A stretch of DNA of 64,000 bases from CAVVEC01 sp963770485. GTDB lineage: Bacteria > Acidobacteriota > Terriglobia > Terriglobales > Acidobacteriaceae. The notes under the pieces were generated by a model, which saw nothing but the letters and a program-made list of their open reading frames with translations, made no database searches and was not told where the DNA came from. The translations under genes were made by a program, and so were the position numbers. The DNA is taken from assembly GCA_963770485.1 (NCBI GenBank), contig CAVYPX010000016.1:558001-622000 (forward strand). Direction: 5' to 3'. Each line of letters starts with the position of its first letter. Position 1 is the stretch's first letter. This document shows, piece by piece, positions 25,657 to 35,455 of the stretch.

Positions 25657-28600
25657 ATGAAGAATCACTCAATTCTGGCTCCCACCCTGCACGGCGGTGG
25701 CTTGCTGTCGTTTTTGCTGCTCGTGGCTTTCGCTCTCCCAACCGTTTCAAGGGCACAGGAAACGGGCCGGCCGTCCTATCCCAAGCGCACTACTGCGGCT
25801 CCCGAAGCCCAGTCCCGGGCGGAACAGGAAGCGGAGCAGTTGGTCTCGCTCTCGGCAGAGAAAATCATCATGCTTCTCGACCAGGAACCTGGTCTGCTCT
25901 TGCAGGTGAAAAAGATGCTGGTGCGGAAGGCCTACGAGCAGGGTCGATTGCTGGATCCGGAGGACCTCACGGATGAGGCTTTATTCCGTCTCATTGGGCG
26001 TGACGAAAATATACGAGTACTCATCACGCGCGAGATTGAGGACCGTCAATATGTGCGCGCCAAGCCCACGCGCGAAGAACTGGAAAAAGACCGCAGGCTG
26101 GCCGTGCTTCAGGGCAACGTCGCAAATGCGGCGCAACAAGGAGAAGCAAAGCCCCAAACCGGACAAAGCCAGGAGGATTTGTATTGGTCGCAGCATGATC
26201 GCCTGATGCAAAACATTCCCAATAACACTCCTCCTGCATCGCAACCACAGCCGCCGACCCAGCCAGAGATCATGCCCAGCGATTCCCAACGGACGCTTCT
26301 ACAGGCACAATATCCCTTGGCAAATAACTATGAGGATTCAGGAGATTTCGGGGATTACTCGGGTGGATTCGGCGCGGACCTGACGGGCATGCAGCGCATC
26401 AGTCCGGATCAGATGTCCGGGCTCATGGCGGCCAGGATGGCAAGTAGTTCTGATGCCGGTCCAAGCGGGCAAGAAGGTTCTTCCGGGTTTGGTCCTGGCA
26501 TGTCTCCCGGGAGTGGCATGGCGGGGACGGGATCGATGGGTTCTCTGGCAAACCCATTTGTTAACCCCTCGGATTTGGAATCATCCCTGGCGGTTCCCTC
26601 TTTACAATCGCCACAATTTGGCACGCAACAGGTTCCCCAACAGACCTATTTTCAAACGCGACATCGTCCAACCCGTCCATCCGCTTCCGATCTTGGTTTG
26701 GACCGGCCAGTTCTTACTCGTCGTCCCAATCCGTATGCGGACGTGCCCTCGCTGTACGACTTGTATTCTCAATATTCCCGCCGTTCTCCCGTTCTCGTGA
26801 GGTTTGGCAGCGAAGTGTTTCAAACCGACACGGGTAACTTCAATGCCTTGCCCATGGATATGCCAGTGGGGCCGGACTACGTGCTCGGACCTGGCGACAG
26901 CCTGACCGTTAACCTATGGGGCAGTGTTTCGCGGCGCTTGGTGAGGGTGGTCGATCGTGAGGGGCGCATTGCGCTGCCCGAGGTGGGAGCGCTCGAGGTC
27001 TCTGGACGTACTCTCGGCGATGTGCAACATGCCGTGCAGAGCGCGCTGCGTACCCAGTTCCGTGACGTGGAGGCCGATGTCTCGATTTCCCGGCTGCGTA
27101 GCATCCGGGTCTATGTAGTGGGCGACGTAAGGTATCCGGGTGCGTATGACGTGAGCTCCTTGTCGACCCCTCTCAATGCGCTATTTGAAGCGGGAGGTCC
27201 CACCGCGCGGGGCTCGCTGCGGCTTCTCAAACACTATCGTGGCAAGGAGTTGATCCAGGAAGTTGACGTTTACGAGTTGCTGCTGCACGGGGTTCGGTCT
27301 GGGGTGCAGAGGCTCGAGACGGGGGACACGATCCTCGTGCCTCCGGTGGGACCAGAAGTGACAGTTACCGGGATGGTGCGCCGTCCGGCAATTTACGAGC
27401 TAAACGGCGAGAGAAACTTGGCAGAGGTACTGGAAGTGGCGGGTGGTGTGCTGCCCTCCGGCACACTTCGCCATGTTGACGTAGAGCGGTTGGAGGCCCA
27501 CGAGAGCCGGACCATGCTGGCCATCGATGTGCCAGAGAACAACAACGAGGAATCCGTTACCAAAGCCCTGGAGGATTTCAAAGTCCAGGATGGTGACAAG
27601 GTAAAGATTTCACCGATCGTGTCTTTCGCCGACAAGACGGTCTATCTTGACGGCCATGTGTTCAGGCCGGGTAAATATGCTTATAGCGAAGGCATGAAGG
27701 TCACCGACCTCATCAAGTCTTACAAGGACGTTCTCCCCGAACCGTACAAGGCCCATGCTGAGGTCATACGCCTCAACTCCCCCGATTACACTCCCGAGGT
27801 TCTTGCCTTCAATCTGGAAGATGCCCTCGCGGGCAAGGACCAGGATCTGGTCTTGAAGCCTTTCGATACCGTCCGCGTCTTCGGACGTTTCGATTTCGAA
27901 GACCCTCCCGTAATTACCGTAACTGGAGCGGTGCGGGATCCGGGAGACCACGTCACCAACGGTGTCACTTATCTTCGCGATGCCATTTATTTGGCCGGCA
28001 ATACCACGGCCGATGCTCAGCTCAACGATGTCCAAATCTTCCGCAGAACGGATGATGGCAAACTGAAAGTTCTCAGCGTGAACTTGAGTATGGCGCTCTC
28101 GGGCGATCCGGCGGAGAACTTGTTGCTCGAGCCCAAGGACCGGGTATTTGTACATAAGGACCTGGCAAGAACGGATCCTCCTGTGGTCACGATTGAGGGG
28201 GAAGTGGCACGTCCGGGCAAATATCCTTTGGGTGAGAACTTGACGGCGGCGGGTTTGGTCCGGTTGGCTGGGGGCCTCAAACGAGGCGCCTATACCCAGG
28301 AAGCGGATCTCACGCGCTACGAACTGCAGCAAGGCAGCCGGATCGTCAGTGACCATGTTACGGTTGAGATCGCCAAGGCTCTGGCCGAGGAGCCCGACGC
28401 AGATGCTCGGTTGCGCGACGGCGATGTCCTGACCATCCGCCAGCTCACCGGATGGAAGGATGTGGGCGCAACCATTAAAGTCGATGGGGAAGTCATCCAT
28501 CCCGGCACCTATGGTATTCAGGACGGAGAGCGCCTGAGTTCGATCATCCAGCGTGCCGGGGGGTTCGGCAGCGACGCGTATCCGTATGGCACCATTTTCA

Positions 28601-29214
28601 CGCGAGTGCAGGTCAGGCAGCTCGAAGAAGAAAATCGCGCAGACCTTATCCGGCGCGTGAAAGGGGAGGAGGCCGAAGTGCAACTTACCGCTGGTGGGGA
28701 GCAGGAGGACATCAAACAAGCCACCCTGCTTCAGTACCAGGCGACGCTGGAAAAACTTGAGCACACCGCGCCAGCGGGCCGGTTGGTGATCCATATTTCG
28801 AGCAACATGCGGGGCTGGGTCAACACGCCGCGAGATATCCAGGTGCGCGCAGGCGATACGATTTATGTACCGAAGAAACCGAACATTGTCATTGTCAATG
28901 GCTCGGTGTACAACCCAACCGCCATTACCTATAAGCCTAGCCGGAATGCAGGGTGGTATTTGGAGCAGGCCGGCGGTCCTACCCAGCTGGCCGACAAGAA
29001 AGCCGTGTTTGTGGTTCGGGCGGATGGCTCCGTCGTGGGAGGAGCCGGGGGAATGTTTAGTGGCGGAGTGAAGAGTGCGGCGCTGCAGCCAGGAGACATG
29101 GTCGTAGTGCCGGAAAAGACGTTTTCGGTCAGCCGCAAATTCCAGAACACAGTGCAAGTTGCTTCGATCTTAACGGCTGTGACGCTCGCCGTTTCCGCGG
29201 CGAGGAGTTTCTGA
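25657..29214 (+). CDS. Giant polysaccharide export protein with seven SLBB repeats
   Basis: A 1185-residue secreted protein. A signal peptide ends near SRAQ (residue 34). A proline/glycine/serine-rich, low-complexity stretch follows (about 170-340). A Poly_export domain begins near 400 (DYVLGPGDSLTV). SLBB-like units recur near 482, 565, 661, 750, 841, 938 and 1078, each marked by a V-x-G-x-V-x-x-P-G/A pattern. The C-terminus ends in a hydrophobic helix. Wza of E. coli is 379 residues with two SLBB domains, so this is a much longer outer-membrane or periplasm-spanning export channel subunit. It is followed 15 bp later by the PAP2-Wzi gene. Confidence 0.88.
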   Translation: MKNHSILAPTLHGGGLLSFLLLVAFALPTVSRAQETGRPSYPKRTTAAPEAQSRAEQEAEQLVSLSAEKIIMLLDQEPGLLLQVKKMLVRKAYEQGRLLDPEDLTDEALFRLIGRDENIRVLITREIEDRQYVRAKPTREELEKDRRLAVLQGNVANAAQQGEAKPQTGQSQEDLYWSQHDRLMQNIPNNTPPASQPQPPTQPEIMPSDSQRTLLQAQYPLANNYEDSGDFGDYSGGFGADLTGMQRISPDQMSGLMAARMASSSDAGPSGQEGSSGFGPGMSPGSGMAGTGSMGSLANPFVNPSDLESSLAVPSLQSPQFGTQQVPQQTYFQTRHRPTRPSASDLGLDRPVLTRRPNPYADVPSLYDLYSQYSRRSPVLVRFGSEVFQTDTGNFNALPMDMPVGPDYVLGPGDSLTVNLWGSVSRRLVRVVDREGRIALPEVGALEVSGRTLGDVQHAVQSALRTQFRDVEADVSISRLRSIRVYVVGDVRYPGAYDVSSLSTPLNALFEAGGPTARGSLRLLKHYRGKELIQEVDVYELLLHGVRSGVQRLETGDTILVPPVGPEVTVTGMVRRPAIYELNGERNLAEVLEVAGGVLPSGTLRHVDVERLEAHESRTMLAIDVPENNNEESVTKALEDFKVQDGDKVKISPIVSFADKTVYLDGHVFRPGKYAYSEGMKVTDLIKSYKDVLPEPYKAHAEVIRLNSPDYTPEVLAFNLEDALAGKDQDLVLKPFDTVRVFGRFDFEDPPVITVTGAVRDPGDHVTNGVTYLRDAIYLAGNTTADAQLNDVQIFRRTDDGKLKVLSVNLSMALSGDPAENLLLEPKDRVFVHKDLARTDPPVVTIEGEVARPGKYPLGENLTAAGLVRLAGGLKRGAYTQEADLTRYELQQGSRIVSDHVTVEIAKALAEEPDADARLRDGDVLTIRQLTGWKDVGATIKVDGEVIHPGTYGIQDGERLSSIIQRAGGFGSDAYPYGTIFTRVQVRQLEEENRADLIRRVKGEEAEVQLTAGGEQEDIKQATLLQYQATLEKLEHTAPAGRLVIHISSNMRGWVNTPRDIQVRAGDTIYVPKKPNIVIVNGSVYNPTAITYKPSRNAGWYLEQAGGPTQLADKKAVFVVRADGSVVGGAGGMFSGGVKSAALQPGDMVVVPEKTFSVSRKFQNTVQVASILTAVTLAVSAARSF

Positions 29215-29229
29215 GGGCTGGGGAGAAGT

Positions 29230-31767
29230 TTGGTTCCTTTTCGGGTTAGCCCCTGGCTTTGGTCGGGTTTGTTGCTGGCTGGTGTCTTTGCTTTCACCGC
29301 TCGCGCCCAAACTGTGCCATACGGTGCGCCATCAACTCCCTCGTCTGATTCGGGGGGAGCTGATGCAACAAGGGATCCCGGTTCGCCCGCCAAGCCCAGC
29401 GACGCGGCCGATCGATACACCCTTCAACCCGGGGAAGACCCAGAGAACCGCTTAGTCTCCCCTTTTTTGAAACATCTTGCTGGCGATCAGAAGCAGTTTT
29501 GGACTGCTCCGGCGCGGCTCAAGACCAAAGACCTTAAGTGGATATTGCCGGGCGCCGGAATTACCGCCGCTTTCATCGCCAGCGATAGCTGGTGGGCGAG
29601 GCAAGTAAACCCAGCTCACATGCAAACCAGCTTGCATATTTCGGACTACACCACTTATGCCATGATCGCAGCGGGCGGGGGCTCGTTTCTCTTAGGTCAC
29701 ATGACCCACAACGATCACTTGCAAGAAGCCGGACTGCTTAGTGGCGAGGCGGCAATCAACAGCACGGCGGTTACGTACTTGTTCAAGGAGACGACTCAGA
29801 GACAGCGTCCGCTCCAAGGTAACCACAACGGAGATTTCTTTTCGGGAGGTGTTTCCTTTCCCTCCGAACATTCGGCGATTGCCTGGTCGATCGCGAGTGT
29901 CTGGGCGCACGAGTACCCGGGCTGGTTCAGCCAGGCCGCGTCATATGGTTTAGCTTCCGCTGTGACCCTGACTCGCGTAACCGCGCAGCAGCATTTTCCC
30001 TCTGACGTCATCATCGGCAGCGCGCTGGGCTGGTACTTTGGACGCCAAGTCTACCGTGCCCACCACGACCCGGAAGTGGGTGGGTCGGGCTGGGGAAGCC
30101 TGGTTGAAGAGAAGACCGGCGAGAGGACGCGAAACGCAAATTACATGGCTTCGCCGTACGTCCCACTCGACAGTTGGATTTATCCGGCGTTGGAGCGCCT
30201 GATCGCGTTGGGGTACATGCAATCCAACATGCTGGGCATGCGCCCCTGGACGCGGATGGCATGTGCCCGCCTGTTGCAGGACGCTGAAGATAAGTTCGCC
30301 GATAGCGGAGAGCAGGGCGAGGCCGGCAGAATCTACGCGCAATTGCAAAGCGAATTTGCCGCCGAAGCCGCGAGGCTGGATGGAGCGGCAAATGTAAGTG
30401 CGGCAGTCGATTCGATCTACACGCGCACCATGGGCATTTCAGGAACGCCGTTGCGCGATGGCTTCCATTTCGGACAAACGATCATCAACGATTACGGACG
30501 GCCCTATTGGGAAGGAGTGAACAACGTTACGGGGGTAAGCGCCGACGCAGAACTCGGGCCGGTCGCTTTTTATCTTCGTGGAGAATACCAGCACGCCCCA
30601 GCCATGCCTTCGTACCCTGCATCGGTGCTCGCGGCGATCGCCAACGTTGATGTTACGCCACCGCTTGCGAATGGAACCAGTCAATTGGACCGCTTCCAAC
30701 TGCTTGACAGCACCGCTTCATTCGTCATCAATAACGTTCAGTTTTCTTTCGGCGAACAGAGCGAATGGATGGGGCCAGGGGAATCAGGTCCGTTGCTGAT
30801 GAGCAACAACAGCCCTCCTTTTCCGACATTCAAAGTTGATGACGTTGTTCCCCACTCCATTCCGGGCCTCTCGCGAATTCTGGGCCCCATGCGCGCCGAA
30901 TTGTTTGTAGGCCAGCTTTCAGGTCAGCAGTGGGAACTATGCCAAACCTGTCCGCAGGCGAATTCGCAGGGCGTGGTAGGTCCGAACATCAACCCGCAGC
31001 CGTTCATTCACGGAGAGAAGATCAGCTTCCAGCCCACGCCGAACTTGGAGTTCGGCATGGACGTAGCCGCGATGTTTGGAGGTCCCGGTCTGCCCGTCAC
31101 CTTCGGCAATCTTGTCCGCACTTACTACGTGCACACTTCCAACCTTTCCAAGAATCCCGGCAAGCGTACCTCGGCTGCCGACTTCACATACCGCATTCCA
31201 GGCTTGCGGGATTGGCTAACGCTCTACATGGATTCTTTGGTTTGGGACGAGGTTTCGCCCATCGGCTCTACCCGCGCAAACGTGAATCCGGGCATCTATA
31301 TGCCCAGAATTCCTAAGGTTCCGAAGTTGGATTTTCGAGCTGAAGGAATTAACATATCGCGGAGCCAGGACTTTCATAACGGGATACCCAACTTTGGAAT
31401 AGGATGGGTCTATTACAACGGAGATCGGTACCGCTCCGGCTACACCAATGACGGACTTCTACTGGGCAGTTGGATCGGGCGAGCGGGTCGCGGAGTGCAG
31501 GGCCGGACCACCTACTGGCTTTCTCCCCGAAATAAGCTGGAGTTGGGCTACCGCCTGGAAACTGTGGCGCAACGCTTCATCGGGGGTGGGCGGCTGGCCG
31601 ATTACTCTGCGCAAAGCGAATTCATGCTCGGTTCGAGCATCGGGTTGTCGGCTCTCGTGCAATACGAACAGTGGAGATTTCCAGTGATTTCGACCGCGAA
31701 TCAGACTGACGTTACCGCCTCGGTTCAGCTGACTTTTTGGCCCCACCTGCAAACCAAGAAGAGATGA
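29230..31767 (+). CDS. PAP2 phosphatase domain fused to Wzi-like capsule assembly barrel
   Basis: An 845-residue envelope protein with a signal peptide (cleavage near ARAQ, residue 26). Residues 80-280 are a PAP2 acid phosphatase domain with the three catalytic motifs: KETTQRQRP (near 186), PSEHSA (near 211) and TRVTAQQHFPSD (near 247). Residues 300-845 resemble the Wzi outer-membrane beta-barrel that anchors capsule (LRDGFHFGQTIINDYGRPY and many amphipathic strands). The start is a TTG with GGGGAGAAG upstream. PAP2 enzymes dephosphorylate polyprenyl pyrophosphate, the by-product of Wzy polymerisation. The fusion would thus join carrier recycling to surface anchoring; this is inference. Confidence 0.85.
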   Translation: MVPFRVSPWLWSGLLLAGVFAFTARAQTVPYGAPSTPSSDSGGADATRDPGSPAKPSDAADRYTLQPGEDPENRLVSPFLKHLAGDQKQFWTAPARLKTKDLKWILPGAGITAAFIASDSWWARQVNPAHMQTSLHISDYTTYAMIAAGGGSFLLGHMTHNDHLQEAGLLSGEAAINSTAVTYLFKETTQRQRPLQGNHNGDFFSGGVSFPSEHSAIAWSIASVWAHEYPGWFSQAASYGLASAVTLTRVTAQQHFPSDVIIGSALGWYFGRQVYRAHHDPEVGGSGWGSLVEEKTGERTRNANYMASPYVPLDSWIYPALERLIALGYMQSNMLGMRPWTRMACARLLQDAEDKFADSGEQGEAGRIYAQLQSEFAAEAARLDGAANVSAAVDSIYTRTMGISGTPLRDGFHFGQTIINDYGRPYWEGVNNVTGVSADAELGPVAFYLRGEYQHAPAMPSYPASVLAAIANVDVTPPLANGTSQLDRFQLLDSTASFVINNVQFSFGEQSEWMGPGESGPLLMSNNSPPFPTFKVDDVVPHSIPGLSRILGPMRAELFVGQLSGQQWELCQTCPQANSQGVVGPNINPQPFIHGEKISFQPTPNLEFGMDVAAMFGGPGLPVTFGNLVRTYYVHTSNLSKNPGKRTSAADFTYRIPGLRDWLTLYMDSLVWDEVSPIGSTRANVNPGIYMPRIPKVPKLDFRAEGINISRSQDFHNGIPNFGIGWVYYNGDRYRSGYTNDGLLLGSWIGRAGRGVQGRTTYWLSPRNKLELGYRLETVAQRFIGGGRLADYSAQSEFMLGSSIGLSALVQYEQWRFPVISTANQTDVTASVQLTFWPHLQTKKR

Positions 31768-31839
31768 TCAGCGGAAACGGCTTGGCTGAAATACTTCTAA
31801 GATGACCGGGGACGGAGAACGGCGATCAGCACCTAAGTT

Positions 31840-33213
31840 ATGATGCAGCATCTTCGCGAAATCGAAGTAGTTCCCGAGAACGTCGTGCGCGGGGAATCTA
31901 TTGAGATTCCAAGGCGCGATGATTTTGGTTGGGCATGGTTGTTATGGGAGGGGCGCGCCTTCCTTGGCCGAGTTACATTGTGGGGTCTGATCGTGAGTGT
32001 GGCTATCGCTGCGCTCATCCCTAATCGTTACCAGTCATCGGTAAGACTAATGCCTCCCGACCAGGGCTCTTCTGGACTTGCTATGCTCGCGGCAATGGCA
32101 AGCAAGAACGGCATGGGACCGGTGATGGGCGGAGCATTGGGGGGCATTGCAGGCGACCTTCTCGGGATGAAGAGCTCAGGTGCGATCTTCATCGACATCG
32201 TTCGCAGCCGATCGGTTGAAGACCGACTCATCGATAGGTTCGACCTTCGCAAAGTCTATCGGCACAAGTATTACGAGGAAACACGCAAGGAACTGACAGA
32301 CTCCACGCAAGCAACCGAAGACAGAAAGAGTGGCACTATCACCATTTCGGTAACTGACAAGGACCGGGCACGTGCGCAGCAAATTGCGCAGGCGTACGTT
32401 GATGAGCTTGACCGCATGGTCGCCCTGGTTTCGACTTCTTCTGCGCGGCGCGAGCGTATTTTCCTCGAGCAACGACTGCAGCAAGTAAAGACCGACCTGG
32501 ACGCGGCGGCTCAACAATTCGCTGAATACGCTAGCAAGAACACGGTTATTGAGCTGAATTCTCAGACCCGAGCCATGGTGGAAAGCGCTTCTGTCCTGCA
32601 AGGTCAGTTGATCGCTGCGCAGTCGGAACTAGAGGGGTTAGAACAGATCTACACTCCCAACAATATTCGCGTGCGCGCCCTGAAAGCTCGCGTGCAGGAA
32701 CTCAACGACCAACTGCATAAGATGGGCGGCAAAGACGCTAGTCTCACTACGAATGCTTCGGAAGGAGGCTCCGATTCCGATCAGCTTTATCCATCCATTC
32801 GCGAGCTCCCTCTCTTAGGCGTTCGCTGGGCCGAGCTCTACCGCGAAGCCAAGATCCGAGAGACAGTTTTTGAGCTACTTACTCAAGAATGCGAATTAGC
32901 CAAGATTGAGGAAGCTAAAGAAATACCTACGGTCAAATTGTTGGACCCGCCAGGCTGGCCGGAGAAGAAATCTAGCCCGCACAGAATTTCGATCGTGGCA
33001 TTGGGCAGTATTTTCGCGTTTGGACTGGGCGCAATTTGGCTGCTTGGCACCGCCGCCTGGCAGCAGATGGACCCGCAAGATTCAAGAAAACAACTCGGCC
33101 AAGAGATGGGTACCCACATTGCAGCAGCGGCTTCCCGCTGGTCTGGTAGATTTCCCGTGATTGCGAGGACTAGGGCATGGTGGGAGAGAAGGAAGAGCGG
33201 GCTTCGAGCGTGA
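31840..33213 (+). CDS. Wzz/GumC-like chain-length determinant
   Basis: A 457-residue protein with two membrane helices (about 45-65 and 385-405) flanking a long periplasmic coiled-coil region, as in Wzz/GNVR polysaccharide co-polymerases. After the second helix is a short cytoplasmic tail with no kinase (Walker) motifs. Wzz proteins set polymer length with Wzy. It is the fourth gene of the locus, 72 bp after the PAP2-Wzi gene. Confidence 0.85.
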   Translation: MMQHLREIEVVPENVVRGESIEIPRRDDFGWAWLLWEGRAFLGRVTLWGLIVSVAIAALIPNRYQSSVRLMPPDQGSSGLAMLAAMASKNGMGPVMGGALGGIAGDLLGMKSSGAIFIDIVRSRSVEDRLIDRFDLRKVYRHKYYEETRKELTDSTQATEDRKSGTITISVTDKDRARAQQIAQAYVDELDRMVALVSTSSARRERIFLEQRLQQVKTDLDAAAQQFAEYASKNTVIELNSQTRAMVESASVLQGQLIAAQSELEGLEQIYTPNNIRVRALKARVQELNDQLHKMGGKDASLTTNASEGGSDSDQLYPSIRELPLLGVRWAELYREAKIRETVFELLTQECELAKIEEAKEIPTVKLLDPPGWPEKKSSPHRISIVALGSIFAFGLGAIWLLGTAAWQQMDPQDSRKQLGQEMGTHIAAAASRWSGRFPVIARTRAWWERRKSGLRA

Positions 33214-33228
33214 CGAGGGTTTGAAGCT

Positions 33229-34785
33229 GTGATCGTATCAGCCGAGCAGAAACCTCTGAGCGCGAAAATGATTCGGAACGTCATTTTTGGGGCGTTTCGG
33301 GCGGCCTTGGTTCTCCCGATTCCCTTTGTGCTGACGCCACTCATCCTCAGCCGGATCGGACCTAAGGGGTACGGGACGTGGGCGGTTTTTCTCGCTATCA
33401 ATAATCTGACCTCGCTTGCTGACCTGGGACTGGTGGGGACTCTAAGTAAATACGTGGCCGAGTACTACGCTCAAAGAGATTTCGCTGCGCTGAATCGGCT
33501 GCTAGACACAGGCATAGCGCTTTTTACGCTGCTTTCCCTGGTGGTGATCGCCCTCCTTTGGACGGGAAGTCACATACTCGTAGCTGTGTTGTTTCGCGGC
33601 AGCTCGCTGGAACCAGGTGCTCTCCTTGTGCTCTTTCGGTATTTCCTGATTCTCGTTGGTGCAAACATCCTGATTTTGCTCTTCTCTTCGGTGACCGCCG
33701 GCTTGCAGAGGATGGACCTAACTCACGTTATGGGTACCGTCAATGTTTTCGTGGGTGCCTCAGTGGGAGGATTCTTGCTAGTCAGAGGACGAGGCCTTCC
33801 TGGATTGCTCGCTGGCTACGTTTTCGCGGCACTTTTGACGTTGGTCATATACGTGGTCATGGTCCGGAGACTCCTACCTCAGCTGATGCTGAATCCTCTT
33901 CGCATGGATGGCGCAGAAGCCAAGAAGATCTTCAATTTCAGTCTGCGTCTTTACTTGACGTCTGCCGCAGTGGCGGTGCATAACCAAGCGGAGAAGATAT
34001 TCCTCACTTTGTTTTCCGGTGTGATCGCAGCGGGTTGGTATGACATCGCGAGTGACGTAGCACTAAAAATACGGGGTGCAGTCGGGTTGGTGCTCACACC
34101 GGTTCTGCCAGCGGCCTCCGAACTCGGCGCACAGCGAGACGAGCGCCGCCTTGCCGAACTGTACTACCGGAGTCACAAATATCTTGCCTTTATCGGTGTG
34201 CCCATTGTGTGCTACACGTTTGTGATCTCGAATTCTTTCGTGAAGCTCTGGCTCGGTCCGAACTTGCTCCTGATCGCACGACCCCTGGCCATTTTGGTAC
34301 TCATCGGTTTCGTGAATTTAACAACGGGTCCTGGATTTTCGATGTTTGCCGGAAGTGCCCGTCTTGGACCAGGTATGCGCTCTGCCGCCCTCGGGCTGAC
34401 TCTGAACGTGATACTGAGCGTGGCCTTGATTTACCGCTATGGCTTTGCCGGTGCGGTGATAGGGACCTCACTTTCTCTGGTTATTGCGTCGGGATATTTT
34501 CTTTTCCTTTTTCACCATCACACCGGCTATTCGGTCCGGCGCTTGCTGCGAGAGAGCTACGTCAAACCGGTGATATGTTCTTTACTCCTGGTGGGAACGC
34601 TGTGGATCGCCCACCCCACGGGCGTTACCTCGTGGCCTTGGCTCGTTCTGCAAAGCATTCTCTTTGGCGCCACCTACTGCGTACTGGTTATTTGCAGCGG
34701 TTTTTTCGATCACTACGACAGGACGAAACTATCGGCCCTCGTACCGCGGATGAGACGCTTCCGGGGGGTCGTTTCGGTTGCTTAA
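33229..34785 (+). CDS. Wzx-type oligosaccharide flippase
   Basis: A 518-residue protein with 12-14 hydrophobic segments and the polysaccharide-biosynthesis/MATE-like pattern (LTPLILSRIGPKGYGTWAVF near the N-terminus). It would flip lipid-linked repeat units across the inner membrane. The start is a GTG, 15 bp after the Wzz stop. It overlaps the following methyltransferase by 8 bp. Confidence 0.88.
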   Translation: MIVSAEQKPLSAKMIRNVIFGAFRAALVLPIPFVLTPLILSRIGPKGYGTWAVFLAINNLTSLADLGLVGTLSKYVAEYYAQRDFAALNRLLDTGIALFTLLSLVVIALLWTGSHILVAVLFRGSSLEPGALLVLFRYFLILVGANILILLFSSVTAGLQRMDLTHVMGTVNVFVGASVGGFLLVRGRGLPGLLAGYVFAALLTLVIYVVMVRRLLPQLMLNPLRMDGAEAKKIFNFSLRLYLTSAAVAVHNQAEKIFLTLFSGVIAAGWYDIASDVALKIRGAVGLVLTPVLPAASELGAQRDERRLAELYYRSHKYLAFIGVPIVCYTFVISNSFVKLWLGPNLLLIARPLAILVLIGFVNLTTGPGFSMFAGSARLGPGMRSAALGLTLNVILSVALIYRYGFAGAVIGTSLSLVIASGYFLFLFHHHTGYSVRRLLRESYVKPVICSLLLVGTLWIAHPTGVTSWPWLVLQSILFGATYCVLVICSGFFDHYDRTKLSALVPRMRRFRGVVSVA

Positions 34786-35455
34786 CCGCGCGGCTCGCTA
34801 TTTCCCCATAGTGCGGGAGTTAAAGAACATCGGCCCACACATCAATGTTTTGGACGTTGGATCGGGGCCAAGAGGGATCGGGGAGTTCTGGCTCAGTCCG
34901 TTTGTCGGTTGTGACGTCATTCTTCCTGGAGGTGCACGCGGGCCGATGCGGCCTGTCGTCTGCTCTGGGACCGAATTGGCGTTTCGTGATCTTTCGTTCG
35001 ACGCTGTTGTCGTCTCCGACGTTATGGAGCATTTGGCCCCGGAAAGACGCAGTGTTTTGGTCCAAGAAGTTCTTCGGGTTGCGCGCAAGGTGGCCATCTT
35101 TGGATACCCCTGCGGTCCGCTTGCCTTTGCGCTGGACGAGAAACTCCGTCAGAACTACCAGAGAAGGGGCTTGGCCACACCCGTCTGGCTTGAAGAGCAC
35201 ATGCTGCATCCCTTTCCGCAAGAGGATTTGTTTTCCGACATTCCCTCCGGGTGGTCACTGAAAGTTGTTCTGAATGAAAGCCTAAGGTTTCATTACTGGA
35301 TGATGCGAACCGAAATGCATCGGCTGTGTGACTATGCATTTCGGTTCGGCTTAGTGCTCATGCCGAAAATAGCTGAAAGGCTACTGCAGCAGATGGATCG
35401 CGAGCCGTCATACCGGAAGATTTTTGTTTTGCAGCGACAGGAAACTGTGTGTTAA
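34778..35455 (+). CDS. Class I SAM-dependent methyltransferase
   Basis: A 225-residue methyltransferase with motif I VLDVGSGPRG near residue 25 and the family's VVSDVMEHL motif near residue 87. It probably methylates a sugar or lipid-linked intermediate of the exopolysaccharide. The start is a TTG overlapping the flippase stop, so it is coupled. It overlaps the next gene by 7 bp. Confidence 0.75.
   Translation: MLNRAARYFPIVRELKNIGPHINVLDVGSGPRGIGEFWLSPFVGCDVILPGGARGPMRPVVCSGTELAFRDLSFDAVVVSDVMEHLAPERRSVLVQEVLRVARKVAIFGYPCGPLAFALDEKLRQNYQRRGLATPVWLEEHMLHPFPQEDLFSDIPSGWSLKVVLNESLRFHYWMMRTEMHRLCDYAFRFGLVLMPKIAERLLQQMDREPSYRKIFVLQRQETVC

Noticed and set aside
27610..29157. 515-codon open frame on the minus strand
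   Set aside because: Antisense shadow of the SLBB export gene; no domain signature, and the SLBB repeats on the other strand are clear.
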